Translations under genes and position numbers: made by a program
Notes under the pieces: generated by a model
Told to the model about the DNA's origin: nothing
Seen by the model: the letters and a program-made list of their open reading frames with translations, nothing else
Databases searched by the model: none
Shown: positions 1-8,303 of the stretch, in pieces
Position numbering within the stretch: position 1 is the first letter of the stretch
Layout of the letters: each line of letters opens with the position of its first letter
DNA from: Fervidibacter canadensis
GTDB taxonomy: Bacteria; Armatimonadota; Fervidibacteria; Fervidibacterales; Fervidibacteraceae
DNA length: 64,000 bases
NCBI GenBank assembly: GCA_041446545.1
Contig: JBGOEJ010000002.1
Span: forward strand, 124,001 to 188,000
Direction: 5' to 3'

Positions 1-1006
1 CGGCGTTGCGGATGACTTCCCAATCGGCATCGCGCAACGCTTGCGTCAGCAACCGCCAATCCCGCTCATCGTGGGAGGGCGTTAACGCCAAGATACCTTG
101 CGCTCGCAACGAGGCATCGGGGCGCTTCACCAAAACCCGTCCCTCTTCAGGGCGCAACGCTCCCAACTTAAGCAATGCCCGACTCGCCCAGAAGGCGACA
201 ATCGGCTCATCCCGCAAAGCCGCATGCAACTGAGGGAGCATTTTTTTAGAGGGCACTTGCGCCCAGATGCGAAAGACCATCTCCCGCACCCGCTTGTCAG
301 GATGCTTCGCCAGCGGCGCAAGGCGAAGGGCATCGTCGGGCGGGGGCGGAAATTGTTGAAGCACCCATAAAGCGCCCTTGCGCTTTTCGCCTTGCCCACT
401 CAACGCCCACGCAACCAACTGCTTCCGCATCGGCTCAGATGGCTCGCTGAGACCTTTCAAGACAGGTTGCCACAAATCGGGTTGACGACCGAGGCGCTCA
501 CAAAGCCACTCCCAATGCTTGGGCGGCAAGTGACGCAACAATCGGGTCAAACGATCCCGCTGAACGGGATTTTTTTCCCGCTCGTAAGCGTCCATCAAGC
601 GTGTCCAAGTCGTTGCGTCGGCGACTTGGGGCAGAACTTCCATCGCCCATCTCGCTTCCGCCGCCGAGCGGCGCAAAGCGGAAAGTGCCAACCGTTGCAT
701 CGTGGCGGCAGACACTTGCGCTATCGGCAACAAACCGAGGGCGTTCACCCGCACCGTCGCATCAGGGTCGTTTTCCGCCAAAGCAATCAAGCGCTCCGCC
801 AGTTGCTGCCGTTGCGAAGGTGTCAAGGACATTTTCGGCAGGGCGTCCCGCAACTCCCGCAACGCCCTTCGCCGCTGCGCCCCATCGCGGCTTGACAATG
901 CCCGCAAAGCCCCTTCAATGGGCGATTTGGGCAGAAGCCACCAAAATGACCCGACCACCAACGCAAAGAACGCCAACACACCGAGCCCAAAAATCATCCG
1001 CCGCAT
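1..1006 (-). CDS. HEAT-repeat protein with N-terminal membrane anchor, 3' end outside window
   Basis: The frame is open from the ATG at 1006 down to the left edge, so at least 335 residues are present and the C-terminus is missing. The first 30 residues hold a hydrophobic segment (about residues 5-23, then Phe-Trp-Trp), a likely signal anchor. The rest is a run of amphipathic helix pairs with the HEAT/PBS-lyase look, for example the stretches around DPDATVRVNALGLL and DADWEVIRNA, where a Asp-x-x-Val-Arg-x-x-Ala pattern recurs. Such proteins are usually protein-protein scaffolds on the outer face of the membrane; no enzymatic motif is visible. It is divergent from the GlmU-like gene, with 90 bp between the two start codons. 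The fold class is fairly sure, the function is unknown. Confidence 0.72.
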   Translation of the reverse strand, partial: MRRMIFGLGVLAFFALVVGSFWWLLPKSPIEGALRALSSRDGAQRRRALRELRDALPKMSLTPSQRQQLAERLIALAENDPDATVRVNALGLLPIAQVSAATMQRLALSALRRSAAEARWAMEVLPQVADATTWTRLMDAYEREKNPVQRDRLTRLLRHLPPKHWEWLCERLGRQPDLWQPVLKGLSEPSEPMRKQLVAWALSGQGEKRKGALWVLQQFPPPPDDALRLAPLAKHPDKRVREMVFRIWAQVPSKKMLPQLHAALRDEPIVAFWASRALLKLGALRPEEGRVLVKRPDASLRAQGILALTPSHDERDWRLLTQALRDADWEVIRNA

Positions 1007-1096
1007 AGCAACGCCACCCGTAGAGATTGTGGCATGCTTTTTGATGCCTTCACGCAAAAACGCTCTCGCAAAATCACTGAAGAAGGGGGACGGACG

Positions 1097-2464
1097 ATGC
1101 AAGCGGTCGTGCTCTTTGAAGATGGACGATGGACGAATTTCAAGCCGTTGACTTGGACGCGCCCCGTCTGCCTTCTGCGGACGGGCATCTTCCCGCTGTG
1201 GGAGAAAGTTGCGCGGGCATGCCAAGCAGCAGGTTGGCAGGACTTTGAAGTCCACATCCACACCCGTCGCTACCTTGCTCCGACTTTGCGCCATTGCTTG
1301 ACCGGGATTAGGGACAAGGGACGAGGGACGGGAAGATGGAAAGGCGTCTTCGTCAACGAACTGGAGAGGTTGGAAGGCAAAAGCGCGCTGTTTGTCAACG
1401 GACGCCTTTTGGTCACGCCCGAACTGGCACCACAGGCATCAGCACTGGAAGAAGGGACGGCTTACCTGAAAGGCAACGAGTTGCTCGCCATCGCATTGGG
1501 CGAACGGGCGACGGCAAAAGTTTTGCCCGCATTGCAAAAGGGCGAACCGCTGACCGATGCCGATTTGCAAACCCTGCTGGATGCTGCGTCCCGTCGTGTG
1601 GAAGTGACCGACGCTCTCTTGCTCCGCTACCCTTGGCAACTCATTGACCACAACGCCGAACTAATCAGTGCCGAATTCGCTTTAGCGACGGCGGGCAAGG
1701 AGAGCGAAGGGAAATTGGAGCAAGGCGCTGTCATTTATGGCGGCGATGCTTCCCGTGTCTACTTGGGCAAGGGTGCCATCGTCCATCCGACGGTCGTCTT
1801 GGATGTCACGCACGGACCGATTTACATCGGCGACGGCAGCATCGTTTACCCGCCGACCCGCATTGAAGGACCCGCCTACATCGGCAAGGGCACTTGGATC
1901 GTCGGGGGCAAAATCCGCGAGGGGAGCAACATCGGCGATGTCTGCCGCGTCGGCGGTGAAGTGGAAGAGAGCATCCTTCACGGCTACAGCAACAAGTATC
2001 ACGACGGCTTTCTGGGGCACGCTTATGTCGGCGAGTGGGTGAATTTGGGCGCTTTGACGACCAATAGCGACCTGAAGGACACCTACGGCAGCGTCCGCGT
2101 GACCGTTGAGGGCGAGGGCAAAGTGGACGCAGGCACGAAAGTCGGCTGCTTCATCGGCGACCATGTCAAAACTTCCATCGGCACCCTCATCTACACGGGC
2201 AAGCGCATCGGCATCTTCAGCCACCTGCATGGCGTGGCGACGGACGATGTGCCCAGTTTCACCATCTGGGCGAAAAGCATCGGTGGGCAGGGCGATGCCG
2301 TTGAGTTGCTTTTGGACAGTGCCCTTGAAATTCATCGGCGCGTCTTGGCGCGCCGAAAGATTGAGGCGACGCCCGAAGAAGCGGAACTCATCCGCACCCT
2401 CTTTGAACTCACCCGCGAAGAGCGGTCAAAAGCGGGCGTGCGTCAAGGACGCCCCCAACTTTGA
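1097..2464 (+). CDS. GlmU-like sugar nucleotidyltransferase/acetyltransferase
   Basis: 455 aa. The N-terminal part (LTWTRPVCLLRTGIFPLWEK) and VNGR motif fit the alternative GlmU family seen in Bacteroidota-like genomes (putative GlcNAc-1-P uridyltransferase/glucosamine-1-P acetyltransferase), not the standard GlmU with its Rossmann GxGTRM motif. From about residue 220 there is a left-handed beta-helix of hexapeptide repeats (IVHPTVVLD, IYIGDGSIVYP, AYIGKG, GDHVKTSIG). The predicted role is making UDP-GlcNAc or another activated sugar for the envelope; substrate is inferred from the family only. I chose the ATG at 1097 because AGAAGGGGGA lies just upstream and family similarity begins there; an in-frame ATG exists at 1034. 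A heptanucleotide repeat lies inside the gene (1304-1331) in a poorly conserved loop. Confidence 0.8.
   Translation: MQAVVLFEDGRWTNFKPLTWTRPVCLLRTGIFPLWEKVARACQAAGWQDFEVHIHTRRYLAPTLRHCLTGIRDKGRGTGRWKGVFVNELERLEGKSALFVNGRLLVTPELAPQASALEEGTAYLKGNELLAIALGERATAKVLPALQKGEPLTDADLQTLLDAASRRVEVTDALLLRYPWQLIDHNAELISAEFALATAGKESEGKLEQGAVIYGGDASRVYLGKGAIVHPTVVLDVTHGPIYIGDGSIVYPPTRIEGPAYIGKGTWIVGGKIREGSNIGDVCRVGGEVEESILHGYSNKYHDGFLGHAYVGEWVNLGALTTNSDLKDTYGSVRVTVEGEGKVDAGTKVGCFIGDHVKTSIGTLIYTGKRIGIFSHLHGVATDDVPSFTIWAKSIGGQGDAVELLLDSALEIHRRVLARRKIEATPEEAELIRTLFELTREERSKAGVRQGRPQL
1304..1331 (+). repeat. Tandem GGGACRA-type heptamer repeat inside the GlmU-like gene
   Basis: Four degenerate 7-nt units run in tandem here: GGGATTA, GGGACAA, GGGACGA, GGGACGG. 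The total of 28 nt is not a multiple of three, and the unit length is also not, so gain or loss of one unit would shift the reading frame. The encoded segment (IRDKGRGTGR) lies in a loop before the conserved VNGR motif. A similar array occurs at 7547-7567. Confidence 0.7.
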
Positions 2465-2483
2465 ACCTTCGGAGGGGTGAACT

Positions 2484-3476
2484 TTGTCGCCAATCCGCGT
2501 GGAAGTTGTCCGCAACGGCATCGCCGAAGCCGTCCACCTCGTCCACGCTGTCGCCTTGGACGAACGGGGCGAAAAGGTGGCAACTTTCGGAGACGCTCAT
2601 TGGCTGACTTATTGGCGCAGCACAGCGAAGCCCTTTCAAGCCATCGCTGTCGTGGCGACAGGGGCTGCCGATGCCTTCGGGTTGACGCCAAAGGAGTTGG
2701 CAATCGCCTGCGGCTCACATGCGGGCAGCGCCGAGCATGTCGCCGTCGTCCAAAGCATGTTGGCAAAAGGTGGCTTGACAGAAACGGACTTGCGCAACGG
2801 CACGCACGAGCCCTTTGATGCTGCCGAACGGGAGCGACTCATCGGCGAGGGTTTGAAGCCGTCTCGCTTGCACGGAAACTGTTCGGGCAAGCATGCCGCC
2901 ATGCTCCTTGCCGCCAAACATCTTGGTGCTCCGCTGGACAGTTACTGCGAGCCGACCCATCCCGTTCAACAACTCATCGCCCAAGGGTTGGTGGCAGCGA
3001 CGGAGGACGAACGATTGACGGCGACGGTCATCCCCGATGGCTGCGGCGCTCCGATTTGGGCATCGCCCCTAAATCGCATCGCTTTGGCGTTCCATCGGTT
3101 CGTGACGGGTGCTTTCGCTTTCGGTGCGGCGGCGAAACGCTTGGCGGAAGCGATGGTGACGCACCCTGAGATGGTGGCGGGCAAAGGGCACTTTAACGCG
3201 CAACTCATCGCCGCAACGCAAGGGCAATTTGTCGGCAAGGGTGGGGCGGAAGGTTTGTTTGCGGGGGCGTTTCGGGACGGGCGCGCCATTGCCATCAAAG
3301 TGCAAGACGGCAACCATCGTGCCACGCCCGTCGCTACCCTTGCGCTTCTTCGTCACCTCGGTTGGTTGCCTGACAGCGCGCTGAACGAACTTGCCGATTT
3401 CGTTCAACCGCCCGTCAAGACGCTGGACGGACGCATCGTCGGTCACTTGCGTGTCGTCATCAGCCATCGTGGCTGA
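2484..3476 (+). CDS. Asparaginase II family protein
   Basis: 330 aa, the full length of the asparaginase II family (thermolabile-type L-asparaginase, first seen in Rhizobium etli), which is unrelated to the classical AnsA/AnsB fold. Family hallmarks seen: RSTAKPFQAI near residue 46, the CGSHAG motif near 76, LHGNCSGKHAAML near 130 and DGCGAP near 185. It hydrolyses asparagine to aspartate and ammonia; no signal peptide is present, so it is cytoplasmic. The start is a TTG at 2484, supported by the strong ribosome-binding site GGAGGGG at 2471-2477; no ATG is available near it. It follows the GlmU-like gene by 19 bp on the same strand and is probably co-transcribed. Its TGA stop lies inside a short hairpin repeat (3469-3490). 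Confidence 0.88.
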   Translation: MSPIRVEVVRNGIAEAVHLVHAVALDERGEKVATFGDAHWLTYWRSTAKPFQAIAVVATGAADAFGLTPKELAIACGSHAGSAEHVAVVQSMLAKGGLTETDLRNGTHEPFDAAERERLIGEGLKPSRLHGNCSGKHAAMLLAAKHLGAPLDSYCEPTHPVQQLIAQGLVAATEDERLTATVIPDGCGAPIWASPLNRIALAFHRFVTGAFAFGAAAKRLAEAMVTHPEMVAGKGHFNAQLIAATQGQFVGKGGAEGLFAGAFRDGRAIAIKVQDGNHRATPVATLALLRHLGWLPDSALNELADFVQPPVKTLDGRIVGHLRVVISHRG

Positions 3477-3490
3477 TAGCCACTCCAACA
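3469..3490 (+). repeat. Hairpin-TCCAACA dispersed element, copy 1
   Basis: GTGGCT-GAT-AGCCAC forms a perfect 6-bp stem with a 3-nt loop, followed directly by TCCAACA. It overlaps the stop codon of the asparaginase gene. Related copies lie at 8273-8294 and 53295-53316, with base-pair-preserving differences in the stem. Confidence 0.65.
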
Positions 3491-3571
3491 TGTGTCGCTC
3501 AGGCGCGACTTGACTTGGCGAACTTTTCGGCAGCAAAGGGCATCCTTCCGCACGGAAGGAGTTGACAGGCG

Positions 3572-5986
3572 ATGCCGCGCCGATACAGCCTGACCGTTGA
3601 AGGGATGCATTGCGCCGCTTGCGCCGAAACTGTCGCCAACGCCTTGCGAAAGGTGACGGGCGTTAAACGCGCCCTCGTCAACTTTGCGACGGAGCGGGCG
3701 TTGGTGGAAGTGGACGATGGCGTGGATTTTTCGGCGTTAGCGGATGCCGTCAAGCAAGCAGGTTACCGACTTGCGACCCGCACCGTCACCTTCGCCCTTT
3801 CCCGACCAATGAACGATGAGAGTCTCCATGCGCTACGAGCGACGACGGGCGTCCTTTCCGTTGAGGAGGGCGCGAAGGGAACGACGCCAACGGTCACCAT
3901 CCGCTACCTTGACGGCACTGTCAGCCGCCACGAGTTGCGGCAACGGTTACAAGCGTTGGGTTACGATGCTCAACCGCTGGACGCGGAAAGCCCCGAAAAG
4001 CCGATGCGGGAAGAGGCGCAAGCGTTCTGGCAGAGAGCGTGGGTTGGCTTGGCACTTTCCTTCGTCGTCATGGCGCTGACGATGCTGCCGTCGCTAACGC
4101 ACCGAGCGTGGGCAAGTTGGATAGCGTTTGCGTTGACGACCTTCGTCCTGCTGTGGGTTGGCACGCCCTTTTTCCGCCGGGCGTTCGCAGCGGCGTTCCG
4201 CCGAACGGCGACGATGGACACCCTTGTCACCATCGGGTCTCTTTCCGCCTACGCCTACAGCACTTGGTCCCTCGTCCACTGGTCATTGGCACATTCGCCA
4301 TCACCTCCGCACCTTTACTTTGACAGTGCTGCCTTCATCCTTTCCGCCATCAGTCTGGGCAAAGGGTTGGAAGCGCGGGCAAAGGCACTGGCGACGGCGT
4401 CGCTGCGGCGGTTGCTCAGATTGTTACCTGCGACGGCGACGGTCGTTCGTGACGGCTTAGAGCAACAAGTGGCGTTGGAAGCAGCTCAAGTCGGCGACAT
4501 CGTGTTGGTGCGGGCAGGCGAAGGCGTTCCCGTTGACGGTCTCGTCGTCGCAGGAAAAGGGAGCGTGGACGAAAGTTTGCTGACAGGCGAGAGCGAACCC
4601 GTTGTCAAAGGCGAAGGGGACGAAGTTTTAGGCGGGAGCGTTTGCGTGGATGGCTTTTTGCAAGTGGAGGCGTTACGCGTCGGCGAGGCGACCTTCGTCG
4701 CTCAAATGGCACGGTTGATGGACGAAGCGCAAGCGACCAAACCTGCCATGCAACGCCTTGCCGACAAGGTGGCGGCGATTTTCGTTCCCGTCGTCCTTTC
4801 GTTGGCGGCTGCCACCTTCTTCGGCTGGCTCATCGTCACAGGCGACGCAGCAAAAGGGCTGATCGCCGCTGTGTCGGTCACCGTCATCGCCTGTCCCTGC
4901 GCGATGGGCTTGGCAACTCCGACCGTGATTGCCGTCGCTTTGGGACGGTTGGCGCAAAAAGGCATCTTGGTGCGCAACGCCGAGGCAATAGAAAAGGCAG
5001 CGAGCATCACGACGGTCATTTTGGACAAAACGGGCACAGTCACGGAAGGGAAAATGCGTGTCACCGCTCTTTGGACGGCAAAAAACCCCATCCCTAAGTC
5101 CCCAATCCCCATCCTTTCGCCCGACGAGGCGTTGCTCGCGATGGCAGCGTCGGCGGAGCGAGGTTCCCTCCATCCCATCGCCCAAGCCATCGTGCAGGCA
5201 GCAACGGAGCGACACTTGCCCGTATGGGAGTTGGCGGAAGTTCACACGGAAGTCGGCGCAGGCGTGGCGGCGAAAGTGGTCGGATGGACACAAAAAGACG
5301 AGTGGCAAGGAGGGCAAGCGGAAGTGTTTGTCGGCAAGGTGGACGCGGAAGGGTTGCCCGAAGGATCGCCAGTGGCGGACTGGTTGGAGAACGGTTGGAC
5401 GGTAGTCGGCGTTTGGCTCAACGGCGAACTGATCGGCTGCATCGCCTTAGCCGATGCATTGCGCCCTGACGCCCAAGACGCCGTTTCGCAACTGAAAAAG
5501 AGGGGCATCAAGGTCATCATGGCGACGGGCGACAAACCGCAAGCGGCAGTAAAAGTGGCGCAGCAGTTGGGTTGCGACGATGTGTTAGCGTTGGCGACAC
5601 CGCGGCGGAAAGCACAATTGGTGCGGGAGTATCAAGAGCAGGGCGAAAAAGTCTTGATGGTCGGAGACGGCATCAACGATGCGGTGGCGTTGGCGCAAGC
5701 GGACATCGGGGTGGCGATCGCAACAGGCACGGAGTTGGCGGCATCGGCAGCCGATGTCCTCGTGGTCAGCGACCGATTGACCGCCTTGGTAGAGTTGCTC
5801 CAAGTCGGACAGCAAGCAAAACGCATCATGAGGCAAAACTTGTTTTGGGCGTTCGCTTACAACATGGCAGCGTTGCCGCTGGCAGCGTTGGGCAAACTGA
5901 CTCCGATGGTGGCAGCAGCGGCGATGGCAGCAAGTTCCATCACCGTCGTCGGCAACGCCTTGCGGTTGCGTCCAAGCCATCCTTAG
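3572..5986 (+). CDS. copA: Copper-translocating P1B-type ATPase (CopA)
   Basis: 804 aa, normal for CopA with one N-terminal heavy-metal-associated domain. The metal site GMHCAAC holds Cys14 and Cys17. Transport-site motif CPC is Cys441-Pro-Cys443; the phosphorylated Asp is D485 in DKTGT; the HP motif (LHPIAQA) and the hinge GDGINDAVALAQAD follow. The YN pair (FAYNMA) and MxxSS (MAASS) in the last two membrane helices are the signature of the Cu+-specific P1B-1 subgroup, so copper export is more likely than Zn/Cd. About eight membrane helices are apparent. A second, degenerate HMA-like stretch (about residues 70-130) lacks the Cys pair. The ATG at 3572 is preceded by GGAAGGAG at 3555-3562. No CsoR or CopZ gene is adjacent. 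Confidence 0.95.
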   Translation: MPRRYSLTVEGMHCAACAETVANALRKVTGVKRALVNFATERALVEVDDGVDFSALADAVKQAGYRLATRTVTFALSRPMNDESLHALRATTGVLSVEEGAKGTTPTVTIRYLDGTVSRHELRQRLQALGYDAQPLDAESPEKPMREEAQAFWQRAWVGLALSFVVMALTMLPSLTHRAWASWIAFALTTFVLLWVGTPFFRRAFAAAFRRTATMDTLVTIGSLSAYAYSTWSLVHWSLAHSPSPPHLYFDSAAFILSAISLGKGLEARAKALATASLRRLLRLLPATATVVRDGLEQQVALEAAQVGDIVLVRAGEGVPVDGLVVAGKGSVDESLLTGESEPVVKGEGDEVLGGSVCVDGFLQVEALRVGEATFVAQMARLMDEAQATKPAMQRLADKVAAIFVPVVLSLAAATFFGWLIVTGDAAKGLIAAVSVTVIACPCAMGLATPTVIAVALGRLAQKGILVRNAEAIEKAASITTVILDKTGTVTEGKMRVTALWTAKNPIPKSPIPILSPDEALLAMAASAERGSLHPIAQAIVQAATERHLPVWELAEVHTEVGAGVAAKVVGWTQKDEWQGGQAEVFVGKVDAEGLPEGSPVADWLENGWTVVGVWLNGELIGCIALADALRPDAQDAVSQLKKRGIKVIMATGDKPQAAVKVAQQLGCDDVLALATPRRKAQLVREYQEQGEKVLMVGDGINDAVALAQADIGVAIATGTELAASAADVLVVSDRLTALVELLQVGQQAKRIMRQNLFWAFAYNMAALPLAALGKLTPMVAAAAMAASSITVVGNALRLRPSHP

Positions 5987-6082
5987 TGCGGTGAATTCGG
6001 GACTTCGGGCGAAGGACGGAAGAGGGAAAAGGATGGGAAAATCCAAGACACTGCCTTGCCCTCAGGCAAAGGAGGATGCGAT

Positions 6083-7540
6083 ATGGAACTTTGGCGGTTG
6101 ACGGTGCAAAAAGCCCATGAGTTGCTCAAACGCCGTGAAATTTCGGCAGTGGAATTGACGAGGGCAGTGTTAGACCGCATCGGGCAAGTGGAAAGCAAAG
6201 TGCAAGCCTTTTTGACCATCACCGACGACATCGCCCTGAAGATGGCGGAAGACGCCGACCGACGGATCAAAGCGGGCGACGCCGTCACGCCTTTGACGGG
6301 CATCCCCGTTGCCATCAAGGACAACATGTGCACGAAGGGCATCAAAACGACTTGCGCGTCCAAAATCCTGCACAACTTCCTCCCGCCTTACGATGCGACG
6401 GTCGTCGCGAAACTCAAGGCGGCAGGTGCCGTGTTTGTCGGCAAGACGAACATGGACGAATTTGCGATGGGTTCGTCCACGGAGTTTTCAGGCTTTTATC
6501 CGACCCGCAATCCATGGGATTTGCAACGCGTGCCCGGCGGAAGCAGTGGCGGGAGCGCTGCAGCGGTGGCAGCAGGAGAATGCTTGGCGGCGTTGGGAAG
6601 TGATACGGGTGGCTCCATCCGCCAACCTGCTGCCTTCTGTGGCATCGTGGGCATGAAACCGACCTACGGGCGCGTCAGCCGTTACGGATTGGTCGCCTTC
6701 GCTTCGTCGCTGGACCAAATCGGACCGATGACCCGCGATGTGACCGATTGCGCCCTGTTGCTCAACGCCATCGCAGGGCACGACCCGAAAGATAGCACTT
6801 CCATCCCGCAACCCATTCCCGACTACACGCAAGCGCTTGTCGCCAATGTCAAGGGCATGCGAATTGGGTTGCCGAAAGAGTATTTCGGCGAGGGTATTGA
6901 CCCGCAAGTGGCGGCATTGGTGCGGCAGGCAGCGGAACGGTTGGCGGAAGCGGGCGCCGAGTTAGTAGAAGTTTCCCTGCCGACGACGGAATACGCCTTG
7001 GCGGCTTACTACATCATCGCCCCCGCCGAGGCATCCAGCAATCTGGCGCGGTATGACGGCGTGCAATATGGCTATCGGGCGGCGGTGACGGATGACATCG
7101 TGGCGATGTATTCCCGCACCCGCAAAGAAGGGTTCGGGCGCGAAGTCAAGCATCGCATCATGCTCGGCACTTACACCCTGAGCGCCGGCTACTACGAAGC
7201 CTATTACCTGCAAGCGGCGAAAGTGCGGACGCTGATTCGGCAGGACTTTGAGCGGGCGTTTGAGCGATGCGATGTCTTGCTGACGCCGACCTCTCCCGTC
7301 CCGCCCTTCAAATTGGGCGAACGCACGGATGACCCACTGCTGATGAAGATGAGCGACATCTGCACCATCCCCGCCAACATGGCAGGGCTTCCCGCCATCA
7401 GCGTCCCTTGCGGTTTCCTCAACGCCTTGCCCATTGGTGTCCAGTTCATCGGCAAGGTGCTGGACGAAATGACGCTCCTTCGGGTCGCCTACACTTACGA
7501 GCAACTTTCAGGCTACCGCAACTTGCTGGCACCGCTGTGA
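6083..7540 (+). CDS. gatA: Aspartyl/glutamyl-tRNA amidotransferase subunit A
   Basis: 485 aa, normal GatA length. The amidase catalytic triad is complete: Lys79 in VAIKDN, Ser154 in the Gly-Ser-Ser-Gly-Gly loop and Ser178 in DTGGSIRQPAAFCG, the same numbering as the Staphylococcus enzyme. GatA releases ammonia from glutamine; with GatB it converts Glu-tRNA(Gln) (and often Asp-tRNA(Asn)) to the amidated form. gatB and gatC are not in this window, so the complex is encoded at separate loci. The ATG at 6083 is chosen for its AAAGGAGG ribosome-binding site at 6068-6074; an earlier ATG at 6056 would add nine atypical residues. Confidence 0.96.
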   Translation: MELWRLTVQKAHELLKRREISAVELTRAVLDRIGQVESKVQAFLTITDDIALKMAEDADRRIKAGDAVTPLTGIPVAIKDNMCTKGIKTTCASKILHNFLPPYDATVVAKLKAAGAVFVGKTNMDEFAMGSSTEFSGFYPTRNPWDLQRVPGGSSGGSAAAVAAGECLAALGSDTGGSIRQPAAFCGIVGMKPTYGRVSRYGLVAFASSLDQIGPMTRDVTDCALLLNAIAGHDPKDSTSIPQPIPDYTQALVANVKGMRIGLPKEYFGEGIDPQVAALVRQAAERLAEAGAELVEVSLPTTEYALAAYYIIAPAEASSNLARYDGVQYGYRAAVTDDIVAMYSRTRKEGFGREVKHRIMLGTYTLSAGYYEAYYLQAAKVRTLIRQDFERAFERCDVLLTPTSPVPPFKLGERTDDPLLMKMSDICTIPANMAGLPAISVPCGFLNALPIGVQFIGKVLDEMTLLRVAYTYEQLSGYRNLLAPL

Positions 7541-7546
7541 GTGATT

Positions 7547-7567
7547 GGGACAGGAGACGAGGGACGA
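7547..7567 (+). repeat. GGGACGA-type heptamer repeat, intergenic
   Basis: Three degenerate units GGGACAG, GAGACGA and GGGACGA lie between gatA and the downstream endonuclease III gene. The unit matches the array inside the GlmU-like gene at 1304-1331. Confidence 0.6.
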
Positions 7568-7587
7568 GGAGGGAAATTGGAGAAGCG

Positions 7588-8283
7588 ATGGGCATGGTGC
7601 GAGCCGATGAAGCGGTCATCCGTGAAGTGGACAAACGGTTGATGGCGCTTTATGGCGAGAAGCGATGGCAGCAGCGGGCGAATCCGCTGGACGAGTTGAT
7701 CCTGACCGTTCTTTCCCAGCACACCAACGATACCAACCGCGACACAGCCTATGCGGAACTTCGTCGGCGCTTTCCGAAATGGGAGCAAGTGTTGGATGCA
7801 AAAGTCCATCAAATCGCCGCCGCCATCAGGTCGGCAGGATTGGCGAACCAAAAAGCCCCCCGCATCAAAGCCATCCTGCAAAAAATCGCCGACGAGGGCG
7901 AAGGCAAGTTGGATTTGGCGTTTCTCGGCGCGATGCCCCTTCAAAAAGCCTTGGCGTGGCTACAACGGCTACCCGGCGTCGGTCCGAAGACGGCGGCGTG
8001 CGTATTGCTCTTCAGTTTCGGTAAGCCCGTTTTCCCCGTTGACACCCACATCCACCGCATCACCAAGCGGTTGGGTTGGATTGAAGAGAAGGTCAGTGAG
8101 GCAAAAGCGAACGCTTTGCTGGATAGCGTCGTGCCCGACGACATCAAGTATCGGTTGCATTTGAACTTGATTGAGCACGGGCGAAAGGTTTGTAAAGCGC
8201 AACGACCCCGATGCGAAATTTGCCCCTTGACTGATTTGTGCGCCTACTTTGCCGCCCAGCAATCAAACTCTCGCGCCTTGTAG
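7588..8283 (+). CDS. Endonuclease III-family DNA glycosylase (paralogue 1)
   Basis: 231 aa. The helix-hairpin-helix LPGVGPKTAACV carries the catalytic Lys, and VDTHIHR carries the catalytic Asp of the HhH-GPD superfamily. The C-terminal 4Fe-4S cluster Cys set C-x6-C-x2-C-x5-C (CKAQRPRCEICPLTDLC) is intact. It removes oxidised pyrimidines or related lesions and may cut abasic sites; exact substrate cannot be read from sequence. A second, more canonical Nth is encoded at 52512-53189. The start at 7588 is preceded by TTGGAGAAG; the frame is open further upstream only because it runs antiparallel-free through the gatA end. Its TAG stop falls in the loop of a hairpin repeat (8273-8294). Confidence 0.88.
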   Translation: MGMVRADEAVIREVDKRLMALYGEKRWQQRANPLDELILTVLSQHTNDTNRDTAYAELRRRFPKWEQVLDAKVHQIAAAIRSAGLANQKAPRIKAILQKIADEGEGKLDLAFLGAMPLQKALAWLQRLPGVGPKTAACVLLFSFGKPVFPVDTHIHRITKRLGWIEEKVSEAKANALLDSVVPDDIKYRLHLNLIEHGRKVCKAQRPRCEICPLTDLCAYFAAQQSNSRAL

Positions 8284-8294
8284 GCGCTCCAACA
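8273..8294 (+). repeat. Hairpin-TCCAACA dispersed element, copy 2
   Basis: GCGCCT-TGT-AGGCGC forms a perfect 6-bp stem with a 3-nt loop and is followed by TCCAACA, as in copy 1. The stop codon of the preceding gene (TAG, 8281-8283) starts in the loop. Confidence 0.6.
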
Positions 8295-8303
8295 GGTTGC
8301 GGG

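Noticed and set aside
392..1008. Plus-strand frames in the first kilobase
   Set aside because: Pro/Arg/Gln-rich shadows; the minus strand encodes a clear HEAT-repeat protein open to the edge.
1682..2335. 217-codon open frame on the minus strand within the GlmU-like gene
   Set aside because: It is antisense to a gene with clear hexapeptide repeats; composition and lack of motifs mark it as a shadow of codon bias.
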